Both the position numbers and the translations under genes were made by a program. Below, one piece after another: positions 44,789 to 56,419 of a DNA stretch of 64,000 bases; the stretch's first letter is position 1; each line of letters opens with the position of its first letter. This DNA is from Leptodactylus fallax (Eukaryota > Chordata > Amphibia > Anura > Leptodactylidae), in assembly GCA_947044405.1 (NCBI GenBank), contig CAMRHE010000654.1:372001-436000 (forward strand), given 5' to 3'. The notes beneath the pieces were generated by a model. That model saw nothing but the letters and a program-made list of their open reading frames with translations. It had not been told where the DNA came from and did not search any database.

Positions 44789-46028
44789 CACAGGTGTCAA
44801 ACACAAGGCCCGCGGGCCGAATCCGGCCCGCTGCCTTTTGTTATCCGGCCCGGCACTTATCTGGCCCGCAGGGGAGCGGCATTTTATATTGTCTATGTAA
44901 TGTAAACCAGCCCAGGACAGGCTGCTTAAAAAAAAAAAAAAAAACAAAGCTGCGCGATACCTGTCCTGGGCTGGTTTATGAGACCTCTGCATGTCAGCGC
45001 AGGCGGCGATACAATGACGTCATCTCGCCTCCTACGCTGACACGCAGACGTCGCGGACAAGAAGAGGAGGCGGCGGCTGCATCAAGGCATCGGAGGTAGG
45101 TGAAATAAGTTTTTTTTATATATATAAATAGGCCGTTGCCTGCTGGAGTATCCCCGGCACGTAACGGCCTATTTACTTATCAATCCCCGCTGCTCGTTGT
45201 GGCCGCCCCCGCTTCCCCTTCTGCTATGGGATGCAGAAGCGGCTGTGTGCAGGAGCGGGGATGATAAGTGAGGCCGCGGCTGGCGAACTCCATCAAATAC
45301 TACTATTATTATACTCCGGGGTCTTTTCAGATCCCGGAGTATAATAATCGGAGACCCAGGGGAGGTGATAAACATAAAAACCTGTGTTACTCACCTCTCC
45401 GGCGATCCGATGTTACTCCCAGCAGGCTTCGGCCTTCTTTGGTAACGTCGCAGGCGTCACGTGAGCCGGGCCGACGTCATTATGTCGCGACACCGGTCTG
45501 TGCAACATTGAAGAAGGCCGAACGCAGGGAGAGCACCGGAGCCCAGGTAAGTAACACTGGTTTTTATGTTTGTCACCACCTGGGTCTCCGATCATTATAC
45601 TCTGGGGTCTGAAAAGACCCTAGAGTATAATAATAGTTCATGGGTGGGGGGTCACTATGGGACATAATACCATGTGCAAGGGCCACTATGAAGCATAATA
45701 CCATGTGCAGGGGCCACTATGGAGCATAATACCGTTTGCAGGGGTAAACGGTATTTGTATATTGCTTAATTTTTGATATATTCAGAAAAGGATGAGGATA
45801 GTATGTAACATGCCAATGTCTTAGGTTTTAACAATACATTATGTTCTTCCTGGTTGACCTCAAAGGGCTGATTGTAACAGTAGTAATGTACAAATGTAAC
45901 TACTGCTTAATAGCTCGCTTAACTGTTAAGGAGAAGTTACTTTTATACATGTGTAAAATAATCTTGGCCCTTCAAGGTACCCCGTGAGGCTGAAGTGGCC
46001 CCCGGTGAAAATGAGTTTGACACCCCTG
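44789..46028. mobile_element. Non-autonomous hAT element, 1.24 kb, with empty site in the paralogue
   Basis: Ends CACAGGTGTCAAAC and GTTTGACACCCCTG (given as it reads) are inverted repeats, with GGCCCGC-rich subterminal sequence. The 8-bp target duplication AGCTACAG is perfect (44781-44788 and 46029-46036). Copy A at about 34010 has a single AGCTACAG, the uninterrupted site. The interior contains a palindrome (44900-44985) and a three-unit repeat of about 37 bp at 45640-45750. No transposase. Confidence 0.93.
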
Positions 46029-46036
46029 AGCTACAG

Positions 46037-47848
46037 GATGCTGCTAGAACTGCTTTAGCCTACAGTGTGAGGTGGTGGCCCTCGCTTAGGGGCCTGGTCA
46101 CAGCTGTAACCACTGTGATCCCTGTAGCTGTGCCACTGCCTCTTAACCCCTTAACGCAAAATCACGTACATGTACATTATTAGGCGTAAGGGACTGTAGC
46201 TGAACCCTCTCCAAACACGGGGGATGCTGGCTGTAGAATACAGCCAGTACCTGCCGCTAACAGGGGCGATCGGTGCCGGCTGTTAATGTTTTAGATGCTG
46301 CGGCAAAATACAACCGCAGCACCTAAAGTGCGCAGGCGCCATGGGTGCCACCATTTTTAGCGACTGCCACCCATTTTTACCGATCATTTGTCATGACAGT
46401 CGGGGCCTATTGATGGCTTCCAGGCTTGTCATTACTATGGTTCTATTCCACACTGCCATAGGCAGCATATATTAGAAGGCAATGGATTTTACTATACACT
46501 GCAATATATAAATATTGCAGTGTATTGTATGAGCGATCAGACCCCCTAGAGTTTAAGGTCCAAAGGGGGGCTGAAAATAAAATAAAACAAAGTTTTTAAA
46601 AGTATAAAAAAAAACAAAAAAAAATATGAAAAGTTGAAACACCCCCCCATTCCCTAAATCACATATAAAAATAAATAAACCAAAGTAAACACAAACACTT
46701 TATGTCTCCCCGCACTCAAAAATGCCTGAAATATTAAAATATGAAAATATTTATCCCATACGGTGAACGGCGTAGCGAGGAAAAAAAATCGTAATAGCCA
46801 AATGGCTGTCTTTTCAAAACTTTGCCTGCTAAAAAAATTTAATAGAAAGAGATTAAACCATCAGATCTTCAATAAAGACGTCATCTTATCCCGCATAAAA
46901 AGACGCCTTACCCAGCTCCATACACAGAAATATGGAAAAGTTAAAGGTGTCAAATTTACTATATAAATTTGGAATCTCTGTGATCGTACTGACCCACAGA
47001 ATACAGGTAATGTCATTTTTACCACATAGTGAATGCCGTAAAAATTAAACCCATGAGAAATTGGCGCAAATGCATTTTTTTTTTTTTTAATTTAGAATTT
47101 TTTTTCCAGCTTCCCAGTACAGGATATTGAATGGTGCCATTACAAAGTGTTGATAAATGAAAACAATTATGGCCTTTGGAATGTGGGGAGGAAAAAACAA
47201 ATGCAAGAATGAAAATTGTCTGCGTCCTTAAGGGGTTAAACGGGACATGGTGATCACATGAACTAACTTAAACCTAAGGTCTCTCTCTCTTAGGCTAGTC
47301 ATGGTGCTTTCTGGCTTGTTTGGATGGGAACACCATGTGGTCATGGCTATAACATGGTGTCTCTAGTATACGATCTACAATTCTGAATAGTGCCCTAAAC
47401 AGCAGAGCTGCTAAGTGTAATAAGATAGAGGGATCTGCTTACTGACAAAGCCAATCAAAAACAAAGGTAAGATGCAGGTGTCTATTACTTACATAGTATA
47501 CATTTTTTATTAACCCCCAACATGTGCAGTATATACATACCTCGTGTCCCCAAAAATCATACAAACTGGCAAAAAAGACACATTTTATCATAACAATAAC
47601 CAAAAGACATACAGAAACAAGTGGGGCAGGTTTTGTGCTATGCACATGTATAATGGACCTGCTGCACACTATGTGGGATATGTAAGATTTCCTGTATGAG
47701 TAGTGGATATCACATGACGGTAAGCTTTATTGAAAGCTTTATTTATCATTGGGGAAACATGTTTTTAACTGAAGCCACGTTGGAATAGCCTTTATAAAAG
47801 ATATTCTACACCTACATTTACTTTTCATCTCCTCCTCGTCGTTTGTCC
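46037..47848. other. T5 far upstream, duplicated then unique non-coding sequence
   Basis: To about 47505 it matches copy A; from there part resembles 25930-26080. No gene is supported. Confidence 0.5.
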
Positions 47849-48348
47849 AAAAAACTTTTATTCTCATATGCAAGTGATGCTCAGGGAACGCCCCCTGTGC
47901 TCCGAGCACACCATCGTCATTCCCGCAAACCGCCTCCAGCGCTGCTTTTTCACGCCCCTGCATCTTCTTCTGTTCACTTGTGAAAGAATAATGACCGACT
48001 GTGCATGCTCCGTCGGCCCTGCCACTTCAGGTTTGGGCAGAGCCGACTGCATTTGCTCCGTCGGCCATTTCTCTGCAGTACGGTGGTGTAAGAAACTAAA
48101 GAAAAATGGACGACGGAGCATGCGCAGGCGGCTCTGCCCAAACCCGAAGTGGCAGTGCAGACTGCGCATGCTTCGTCGGCCATTTGTCTTTTGTAGGTGA
48201 ACAGAAGAAGATGCAAGATGAACGACAGAAGAAGCAGGGGACTTGAAAAGGCAGCGCTGGAGGCGGGTTGCGGGGATGACGATGGTGTGCTCGGAGCACA
48301 GGGGGAGTTCCCTGAGCATCATTTGCATATGAGAATAAAGCAGTTTTT
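47849..48348. mobile_element. Foldback element, 500 bp, GC-rich core
   Basis: The left arm around TTATTCTCATATGCAAGTGA is complementary to the right arm around TCATTTGCATATGAGAATAA. The arms continue through 'GTGCTCCGAGCACACCATCG' and 'CGATGGTGTGCTCGGAGCAC'. Between them are several copies of a 'TCGGCCATTT'/'GCATGCTCCGTCGGC' motif in both orientations. It is non-coding despite open frames on both strands. Confidence 0.85.
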
Positions 48349-49440
48349 GTGTCACACTATAATACGACAGCTGGGGGAAACAAAGAGCTGCTTGCATTGG
48401 CCTATACCATGTGAAAATTTAGAATATATATGAGAGTGTCTTGTATTTGCAGCACTGCTAGAGTTCACTCTGTGCTTTATACTATGGCCCATGTGTAGGG
48501 GCCCATGTGTAGGGGCCCATAGAAATGAATAGGTCAGTGTGCTATCCGGGAAAAACACAGATAGCACAATGACCTAACAGACAGTCGTCTGCAAGGCGGC
48601 TAAGGGTGATAGTCCAAGTCTAGACAGACAACTGCTCTCCTTGTTTGGATGTGATTCCCTAAGTGGGATATATAGATTCTAGGAGATTCAACATTACTAT
48701 ATCATCTTGAAAAAGTTGCAAAACTGACATTGTTCTCCATTCTCTTACACTACTGCCTCCCACAAAGCCAGCCAGTTCATTTTGCTCTACACTGATGAGG
48801 GACAAAAATCCCGAAACGGCGCTATATGCAGATAAATGAAATTGGCTTGGCTAAAATCCCATTTGCTGTCTCAAGACTCAGTGAATCAAAAGCAAATTGA
48901 GGATCTGTTACATCCAACAGAGGGCGCATGAGCTCCCCAGCTCCTTTCCCATAATGACTACTGAGTAGTGTAATGCGGTAGCTTAGAGGAAACCATTTGT
49001 CTGTGTACTACAACGCTATTCCTCTTTTCGACACTACTCATTTACTTTTACTTTTAAACTAAGGCTGATTTTTAATATTCATTAAAGTTATATTTTATTG
49101 TATTTAATCCACAAGCCAGTGAATATAATTTATTTGGCAGCTATACTGCCCTCAGTGATAGTACATAGTTAGTAAGACTGAAAAAAAAGGCACAGGTCTA
49201 TCAAGTCCAAAATATAATCCCACAGTGTTTATCCAGTGGGCGGTAAAAACCCCTTTAGGCTAAGGCTACAAGTAGTGGGCCACAGCAAAAAAAGCGCTGC
49301 GGGAAAAAACGCTGCGGCAATGCATAGCAGAGAGACTTCCTGCTCCTCCATTCATCCCTTGCCACTTTTGTCAGAGGCTTGGGCTAAAGTGCCATGAAAG
49401 CAAAGTTAGCAGAGAGTATAGAAAACCTTCTTTTTGTAAA
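48349..49440. other. Non-coding region with a hammerhead-like motif and retroposon-like fragment
   Basis: Apart from the motif at 48786-48832, the stretch 49160-49215 ('GTACATAGTTAGTAAGACTG' onward) resembles a dispersed amphibian repeat. No gene is seen. Confidence 0.45.
48786..48832 (+). ncRNA. Hammerhead-like core
   Basis: CTGATGA (48792-48798), stem II GGGA/TCCC with loop CAAAAA, and GAAA (48813-48816) occur in the correct order. TCTACA before the core can pair with TGCAGA (48827-48832) at 5 of 6 positions as stem I. Stem III is weak. It may mark a decayed retroelement end; there is no nearby coding sequence to identify the element. Confidence 0.4.
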
Positions 49441-49870
49441 ATGGTATAAGGGGGCATTAAAGTGTGTGGGGGGGTCACTATGGGGACATTATTCTGTGTG
49501 CATGGTATTATACAATATGGAGGCCACAAAGTGGACATAATACTCTATGTGAGCCATAAGGGGGCATTAGAGGGTGTGAGGAGATCACTATGGGACATTA
49601 TTCTGTGTGCAGGGTATTATACTATGTGGAGGACACTAAGTGGACATTATACTCTATGAGAGCCATAAGGGGGCATTAGAGGGTGTGGGGAGATAACTAT
49701 GGGGACATTATTCTGTGTGCAGGGTATTATACTATGTGGAGGACACTAAGTGGACTTAATACTCTATGAGAGCCATAAGGGGGCATTACAGGGTGTGGGG
49801 AGATCACTATGGGGACATTATTCTGGGCATTATACTCTGTAGAGTCATAAGGGGGCATTATACTTTTACG
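49441..49870. repeat. 110-bp tandem repeat, nearly 4 units
   Basis: GGGGCATTA anchors lie at 49451, 49561, 49671 and 49781. Units share 'CACTATGGGGACATTATTCT' and 'ATACTCTATGAGAGCCATAA'. Confidence 0.9.
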
Positions 49871-50293
49871 TTTTGTCTCAGAGACTTTGAGCATGAAAAT
49901 TGCATTACCCACTTACTGTTAATCAGCCCCAAAGGGTTAATCTGCCATTATGAGAGTTTTTGCATGAAAAAGAGAGTGTGCAACACAGCAAAAGTGATGG
50001 AAGAACTGTATTATGTGAAGAGGATTACTGTCCATGTGTTTTTGAGCTGTGAAATGTGGAAAAAGCTCAAGTATGCTCAGAGACTGTATTTGTTCAAGCA
50101 AAGTTGAAGTTAATCATCTTGGAAAATTGTATGATACTCTGTTTTGTTCAAGTCACTGTCGTTGCCCTGGATTTCTTATATTTTATGGATTATTTTGCTT
50201 TAACCTGCCAAGTTCAGGGATTTTCAGTCTTTATTTGTTCCCTGGATTGTTTGCTGCGTCATTACTTTGACATGAAACCAGCCCATTACGGAT

Positions 50294-50928
50294 TAAGGCT
50301 AGGACCCAACGTGGCGTAAACGCTGTGGTTTGGCCGGGGCGGAAACACCGGGGCAAAAACTACAGCATTTTACAGTCTCTAGTGAATCCCATCTACACAT
50401 TGCAGAAAAATACACACAGTGGAAATGCTGCGATTTCCAAAACCGTTGCGTTTTTGGAATTCACAGTAGGTCAGTTACACCTACGGAAACGACGGCGGGT
50501 TCCCTATAGGTATAATTTAATCAGCTCTGTGGACTTTCTGTGAAAAGCGCTATGGGAAAAACCACGATGCGTTTCCGCCACGTTTTTTCCCACAGCACTT
50601 TTTCGCTACGGCCCGCTACGTGGGGACTTTGTCATTGATGACCCATCATTAGGATAGCTCATTAATTGAATATCCTAGGGGTCTGACAGCTGCGACCCCC
50701 ACAGATCTGCTTTTATGGTCACTTCACAGACCATGTGAAATCACATTCATCGGTCACATGGCCTGATCGTAGCTCAGTCCCATTCAAGTGAATGAGCTGA
50801 GCTGTGATACCAAGCTGTCCAGGAAACAGATAATCCATCTACTTTGGCTCTATGGCAAGTCCAAAGAAGATCACAGCAGCTCCACTGCGATTTCTAGCTG
50901 CATTCCGCAACGTGGTGCCTTAGCCTTA
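50294..50928. mobile_element. MITE with TAAGGCTA ends
   Basis: TAAGGCTAGGACCCAACGTGG at the left, shortened here to its first bases, is answered by CCACGTTGCG in inverse at the right end, which finishes GCCTTAGCCTTA. The interior has GCGTTTCCGCC-type blocks in both orientations. It is non-coding. Confidence 0.65.
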
Positions 50929-51599
50929 GGTAGGTTTATTAAATATTTTACATAAAATAGGTGTAAAATGCTCAACAATACCCAATCCTGGTGTTTTTTT
51001 TTCTTTTTAAGCTAAAAAAAACACCATTATGACAAAGCCTAATGGAAGCCTAAAAGAATCTATCTATCTATGTACTGACATTCTGATTATTACATTTCAT
51101 ATCATTGCAATGTGGATGAAGAATTCCATAATAGTAAAGTACATAGTTCATGTGGGGTAGGTAGCTGGGTAGCAGCACAGTTACGGACCCAAACAGTCAG
51201 AGACAGGGACACAAAGCTCAGGTGCAAACAGGTTTATTTAAAAAAAAAATGGCAAAAATAAATAAACCTTACGTCAGGTACAAAATAAAACACAGCCTTA
51301 ACTTCAGACAAAAACAAATAAAATCCTGCTCGTCTGAGCGCTAACTAAACAGAACAACACTAACTATCCATGTGGATTTCTGCTAGCCACACAAGCAAAC
51401 CAGTCGGCACAATACCAGAGCTCCAGGGTATCAGGACAGATCCAGACGCCAGCTCTCACTCCCCAGGATTTGACCTGAAGTGCAGGCCTATATGGGCCAG
51501 TAATTAGGCCCAGGACTTCTACCTGAGCTGAGGCCTACTCAAAAACCTGCCCAGGACCGGACATATGTCAGAACCCGGGGGCTGAAATACCGTGACTCC
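50929..51599. other. Non-coding region, no gene seen
   Basis: A short A-run at 51240-51250 follows 'CAGGTTTATTTA', possibly a retroposon piece. Nothing else is recognised. Confidence 0.4.
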
Positions 51600-52242
51600 A
51601 GCACTTGGCCTGTCACCGTCTCACATACAGTACAGAGGAAATGCCAAGAAAGCCAAAGTGGTGGTCAGGACAGTTTCCTATACCATCAAAAGGCACTTGG
51701 AAACTGTAGTAAACTCTGACAGGAAGAGGTCTGGCAGACCAAAGGCCGCTACAAAATCAGATGACAAGTTTTTGAGAGTCAACAGTTTGCGTGATCGGCA
51801 CCTCACAGCACAAAATCTTAAGGCACAGCTTAATACAGCAAAAAACAAGATACTTCCACTTCATCTGTGTAGAGAGTTGGTCAGGAATTCATATTACAGT
51901 AAGACATACTTCTAGGCTATGTCAGAACTACCTAAGAAGACGGGAAGAAGCTGGAATGGTCTCCAGACCCCATGGAGCTTGTGTGGGATGAAATGGACAG
52001 AAGGGTGAAAGCATAGCAACCTATTTGTAGGAACTTCTACAACAATGTTGGGAATAAATTTCTGAACAATATCTGACTGTGAAAAGCTGAAGGTGGTGAC
52101 TGTGAAGAGTCAAATGTAGATTTAATTTGTTGTAAGAAAAGTTATTCCATTATTTTTATTCATTGTAACTGTTTTATTAAACTGCGCGCATCAAGAAAAA
52201 CTTGAAAAATTGAAGTGTTCTAAAATCTTTCACTAGCACTGT
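51600..52242 (+). pseudogene. Decayed, internally deleted Tc1 element
   Basis: A short frame (51592-51915) recalls the Tc1 DNA-binding domain: 'SYTIKRHLETVVNSDRKRSG RPKA' pattern, read with GRPKA as the GRPR-type motif. Further on, 'LVWDEMDRRVK' near 51970-52010 matches the end of the Tc1 catalytic domain, so the middle with the first two catalytic residues is deleted. The right end TTTCACTAGCACTG followed by TA at 52241-52243 looks like a Tc1 terminus. It sits immediately 3' of T6 and cannot be functional. Confidence 0.7.
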
Positions 52243-52272
52243 AGGTTATGATGGTTTCTCCTAGGTGTTGCT

Positions 52273-53835
52273 TCACGATATGTTCACAGAACCATCACAT
52301 ACACATAATGCAGCATGAAGGGGCTCGGTGAAGGTGTCAGTGAAGGTGTGTAAGTGTCTGATGGGGTCACACAGCTCATAAAAGGACAGCTGCCCGGCCT
52401 CATAATCCAGACAGATCCTGAATCTATCACTGGAGATAATGTCAAGCAACTGGATCTCTTTACTATCATGCTTTACTGAATACAGATTTTGGCACCAACA
52501 TAAACACCAGGACTTGTTATTATTTCCAATGTATGACGGATCACCCCACCTTTCTATACTAGGATAACAGATCCCTGCCATCCAACTCAATGAACTACTG
52601 ATCTTCACATCCCAGTAATGTCGCCCTGAGGTAAATCTCCTCCTGCTTATCACCTGATAATTATACTTGAATCTCTCTGAAGTTTCTTGACGATTCTGTT
52701 TGCCATCTGTACCGGTCACAGTTTTCAGGTCGTCTGATATATGGATATTATTAGCAGCCGTGTTTATATCCAGTAATATGTCTGCAGGACCCTCCACATA
52801 GATCCCGCTCCTTATACCTGTTATTATGTCACATAATGTGTGTAATGTGTCTGAGATCACAGTCACATCTAGATCATCTACATTATGGCGCTGTCTATCA
52901 TGTCCCCCTGTGTCTTCATCACCTCCCCCCTCCTCAGGATCACACAAGTCACCTGTGTCTGGATCCTGTAAGACAGTCAGTGGATCAGTCATGTTACACA
53001 GCTCCTCAATGTGCCTCATCTTCATGGACAGCTCGTCGTTCTTTATTTCCAGCTTCTTGATCAGAGCAGACAATGACCGACACTCTTCCTTCTCCTGCCT
53101 GGAGATCTCACTCAGGACCTTCTTCTCCAGGTTGTCCAGTCGTCTCCTGATGTCTATAAACAGGGCAGTGACTCTCTCGGCTTCTCCAGCTGCTTTTATT
53201 TTAACTTTTCTCCTGCTCTCCTCCAGACTCTGGACCCTTTCCTCAGTCTCCTCCCTCTTTGTCTTCAGATTCTGGTTGAGGTTTCTAAGTCTTTTCTTCT
53301 TCTCATAGGCCTCATATAGCATCTCCATCTGGTGTTCTCCAGTCAAACTGCTGGACGCACCAATACAAAAAGCATCTTTATCACAGTCATATTCCAGAAT
53401 CTTCTTGCGCACAGAACATTTCCTCTTCTCCAGGTTAGTGCTGGGATCAGATAAGACGTGTTCTGGTGACTTGCTGTGAACTTTCAGATGTTTATCACAC
53501 AGAGAAGCTTCACAGAGTAGACAGGATTTCACAGCAGGTACAGGAGAGTCCACACAGTAAGTACAGCAGATCCCGGTTTCTGTCAGTGTTGGTTGAGTAG
53601 TCAATAAATTCTCCATTATATTACGCAGGGCTAAGTTCCTTATCAGTACAGGCCGCTCCTGAAACTTTTCTCTGCATTCAGGACAGGAATAAATTCCACA
53701 CCCATGTTGTGTATCCAACACACGATCAATACAGACCCGGCAGAAGTTGTGTCCACATCCTAGCATTACAGGATCGGTATAAGTGTCCAGACAAATGGAG
53801 CAGTCCAGCTCATCTTTTAGATTAGAGGAAGCCAT
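52273..53835 (-). CDS. TRIM copy T6: open frame with a degenerate second B-box
   Basis: ATG 53835 (gccATGG) opens a 520-residue frame with a complete RING (C12 to C54), B-box1, coiled coil and PRY-SPRY ending 'CVCDGSVNIS'. B-box2 is damaged: in family numbering H143 is Arg, C159 is Gly, C162 is Ser, and the second His of H-x2-H is lost by a small in-frame deletion. Four of eight zinc ligands are therefore gone. In RING TRIMs B-box2 supports higher-order assembly, so T6 may be a RING-SPRY variant with altered oligomerisation, or an early pseudogene whose frame has not yet closed. The promoter is also unusual (inverted duplication upstream). Confidence 0.9.
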   Translation of the reverse strand: MASSNLKDELDCSICLDTYTDPVMLGCGHNFCRVCIDRVLDTQHGCGIYSCPECREKFQERPVLIRNLALRNIMENLLTTQPTLTETGICCTYCVDSPVPAVKSCLLCEASLCDKHLKVHSKSPEHVLSDPSTNLEKRKCSVRKKILEYDCDKDAFCIGASSSLTGEHQMEMLYEAYEKKKRLRNLNQNLKTKREETEERVQSLEESRRKVKIKAAGEAERVTALFIDIRRRLDNLEKKVLSEISRQEKEECRSLSALIKKLEIKNDELSMKMRHIEELCNMTDPLTVLQDPDTGDLCDPEEGGGDEDTGGHDRQRHNVDDLDVTVISDTLHTLCDIITGIRSGIYVEGPADILLDINTAANNIHISDDLKTVTGTDGKQNRQETSERFKYNYQVISRRRFTSGRHYWDVKISSSLSWMAGICYPSIERWGDPSYIGNNNKSWCLCWCQNLYSVKHDSKEIQLLDIISSDRFRICLDYEAGQLSFYELCDPIRHLHTFTDTFTEPLHAALCVCDGSVNIS

Positions 53836-53875
53836 GGCTGACGGAGGAAGACTCTCTGACTATAATCTTGTGCTG

Positions 53876-53951
53876 TTCAGCCCTGCCCTTTGGATAAAAG
53901 TATGAAACCAGCCTTCTAGTTTTATACTTGTATCCAAAGGGCAGGGCTGAA
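53876..53951. promoter_or_regulatory. Inverted duplication of the T6 promoter
   Basis: TTCAGCCCTGCCCTTTGGAT (53876-53895) is mirrored by ATCCAAAGGGCAGGGCTGAA (53932-53951). Each arm carries the TATA segment: TATAAAA on the minus strand at 53920-53926, 85 bp from the ATG, and a mutated TATGAAA on the plus strand at 53901-53907. The arrangement makes a head-to-head promoter palindrome not seen at the other copies. Confidence 0.65.
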
Positions 53952-54140
53952 TTGCAGAAGATTGTTCACTATTAACCTGTTAAAGAAGCACTCAAACATA
54001 TAACGCTACCTTACCAGAAATATTCTAGCTGCATTATTTGTCTCTTCCCAACTTAGTTGCTATCATACATTATTGGCACCTGCGTCATGTTATCCTGATT
54101 ATGACTACTAAATTGACAGGATATCAATCTCCCCTATGTG

Positions 54141-54580
54141 ACTGACTTCCTGTGAACCAAAGGATTTCCAACATCTCCCCTCTCTACCAATATTCTTCCT
54201 AGAATATTTCTGATATCAGCCCCTCAACCAAAATACTTCATGTAAGATTTCCTACATCTCCCCTCTTTACCAAAATCCTTCCTAGATTTCCGATATCTCC
54301 CCTCTCTGCCAAAAAACTTCCTAGAAGATTTCCAACATATCCCCTCTACTAATATCCTTCCTAGAAGATTTCCGATATCACGGCTCTCTACCAAAAATAT
54401 TTTTAGAAAATTGCCAATATCTCTCCTCTATCAAAAATCCTTCCTAGAAGGTTTCCGATATCTTCCCTCTCTACCAAAATCTTTCCTAGAAGAGTTCAGA
54501 TAGGTCCCCTCTCTACCATAATCTGTTTTAGAAGATTTCTGATATCTACCCTCTCTACCAAAAATCTTTTTAGAAAATTG
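54141..54580. repeat. Degenerate tandem repeat of about 40 bp
   Basis: About eleven diverged units share 'AGATTTCCGATATC', 'CCCCTCTCTACCAAAAT' and 'CTTCCTAGA'. Unit length drifts, showing an old array. Confidence 0.85.
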
Positions 54581-56419
54581 ATTATCTGCAGAGATACAAA
54601 AACTCTCCTGGCTCAGATCTCCTATCTATACTACCGATGTAGCAAAGTTTAAAGACGTCCATACCCTTAATATAGCTGCTGGCCGAATGCTATTGTAGCT
54701 GACAGCTATCTAAGCAACATCCCCACACATATGCACACTTGATTTGGCTGAACAGTGCGTATGTGCTGCACAGGAGGAGGGCAGAAATCCTCTGACAGTG
54801 GCTTATCTCCCCGAGACCAACAGGATCAGATGGTTGAAAATCCACTTCTTATCTAAGCATCTTATTAGAGGAGCCCTGATACACATTAGATGGATGACCA
54901 AATCCACCAAAATTGACAGCAGATTTTACGCATTGGGTGTCATATTAATCTTCTCCACATCTGAAGCTTTGAGTGCTGTGTGCAGAATCTTTGGTGTATT
55001 TCTATGAGATGCAGCCTCAACTGTTCTTGCCTGATTACAGCTTGAAATGGCTGAAAGGGAGAAACCTATCACAAGCAGGAGTCAAAGTTATGACGGAAAA
55101 TGTACTTTACATTGGGGGAACCAGAACCATAGGAAAAGAGAAGAAAGACCCAACACTTCCAAGATGAGTAAGTAAACCGAACAAGGTTGAGATTCACATA
55201 GAAATCAGAGATGAGGTTTCTGCACAGAAAGGTCCTAAAGGTAGGATCCCCCCCACTATAATAACTGACTTGCCTAAGAGGGTAATTAAAAAACAGTTTT
55301 AAAAAAAAAAAAAGACAAAGGAACAGACTAACCTTTTACACTTTCACAATTTAATACCATAAAATATGACAATGAACTATTCAAACTGGATCTGTAATGT
55401 AATAATTAACATTTTGTGTCATAAAGTTTAGTTTTATCACCATATTGTGTGATAAAGGTCACTTACTTTTCCGTGACTCATCTTTATACATTACTGAATT
55501 CTTAATCTTGTAGTCTACCTGGCCACTAAGCTATGGATGGTGTAAGAGCCTCCAGCCATAGATGGATGCCAAATTTTAGTATTTTAGGGGTGTAAATTTT
55601 CACAAAATGCCTATAGCCTGTGTTATCTGGCCCTCGGGGTAATACATTTGCATGAATTTAGCTTCCCAGATCATCACAATAGCAGCGTAGCGCTCATCAC
55701 ACGGCCTCCATACTCCATACTGGATTTGTCGCTAGAGACAATATGGTTCCAGCCCGTAGCAGTCCAGGCTTCTCGTTCATGACACCGCTTTCAATATAGG
55801 TGACGGTGTCTGGCTGTCAATGGCCCACAGGGTGTGAAGTTTGCATCAAGTATTACCCACAAAACTCATCAATAATTTAGTAAACGTCTTTTATATGACT
55901 TTTTAAGTTTTATTATTTTTAGATATTTTATAATGCCCAGTACCGGAAAACCTGTCCTCTTATCCATGAGAGTCCTGAGTTGTCTAGTCCGTAGAACCAA
56001 ATGGAGTCTAAGTAGCAAGGGGGAGTTCTTCTTTCCAAGCTGTACAAAGCTCTTCCAAGATGGTTACACTCCAAGCTTTCCTCCGCTCCTACATGCATGC
56101 ATCCTTCCAAGCCAGCTCAAGAGAATAGGAACGGACCCTTACATAGGGAGCCATTCCCGCCCTGGGTAGCCTGGGCAATTCCTGATGTCAGACCACAGGA
56201 GCGTAACGTACCACTTCTTCCATTGTGCAAATACATTCCGCCTCATAGGACTCACAGTACGATACAATTTCCAAAAATTACTAGGACACTGACCTCACAA
56301 TGACCTGCGTCGAAATTATATGAGCATATATACAACAGGTCATATAACATTATACAACAATAGCCAAACTGGTTAATGTAAGGTTTCCTGGTGAGAGAAA
56401 GTAAGTTTTTTTGTTTGTC
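54581..56419. other. Non-coding region, no gene seen
   Basis: Open frames at 54744-55167 and 55928-56303 have no recognisable domain and no homologous partner in the window. I do not call them genes. Confidence 0.4.

Larger units (their letters stand above)
40447..47505. repeat. Segmental duplication copy B (contains T5)
   Basis: Homologous to 31494-35445. It is enlarged by a Penelope element (42038-43896) and a hAT element (44789-46028), both absent from copy A, so these insertions postdate or escaped the duplication. Confidence 0.85.

Noticed and set aside
47868..48397. 177-residue minus-strand and 110-residue plus-strand frames
   Set aside because: They lie in a foldback element and mirror one another; symmetry explains them.
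54744..55167. Possible small genes at 54744-55007 and 54973-55167
   Set aside because: There is no domain, no homologue in the window and no promoter; ordinary chance frames.
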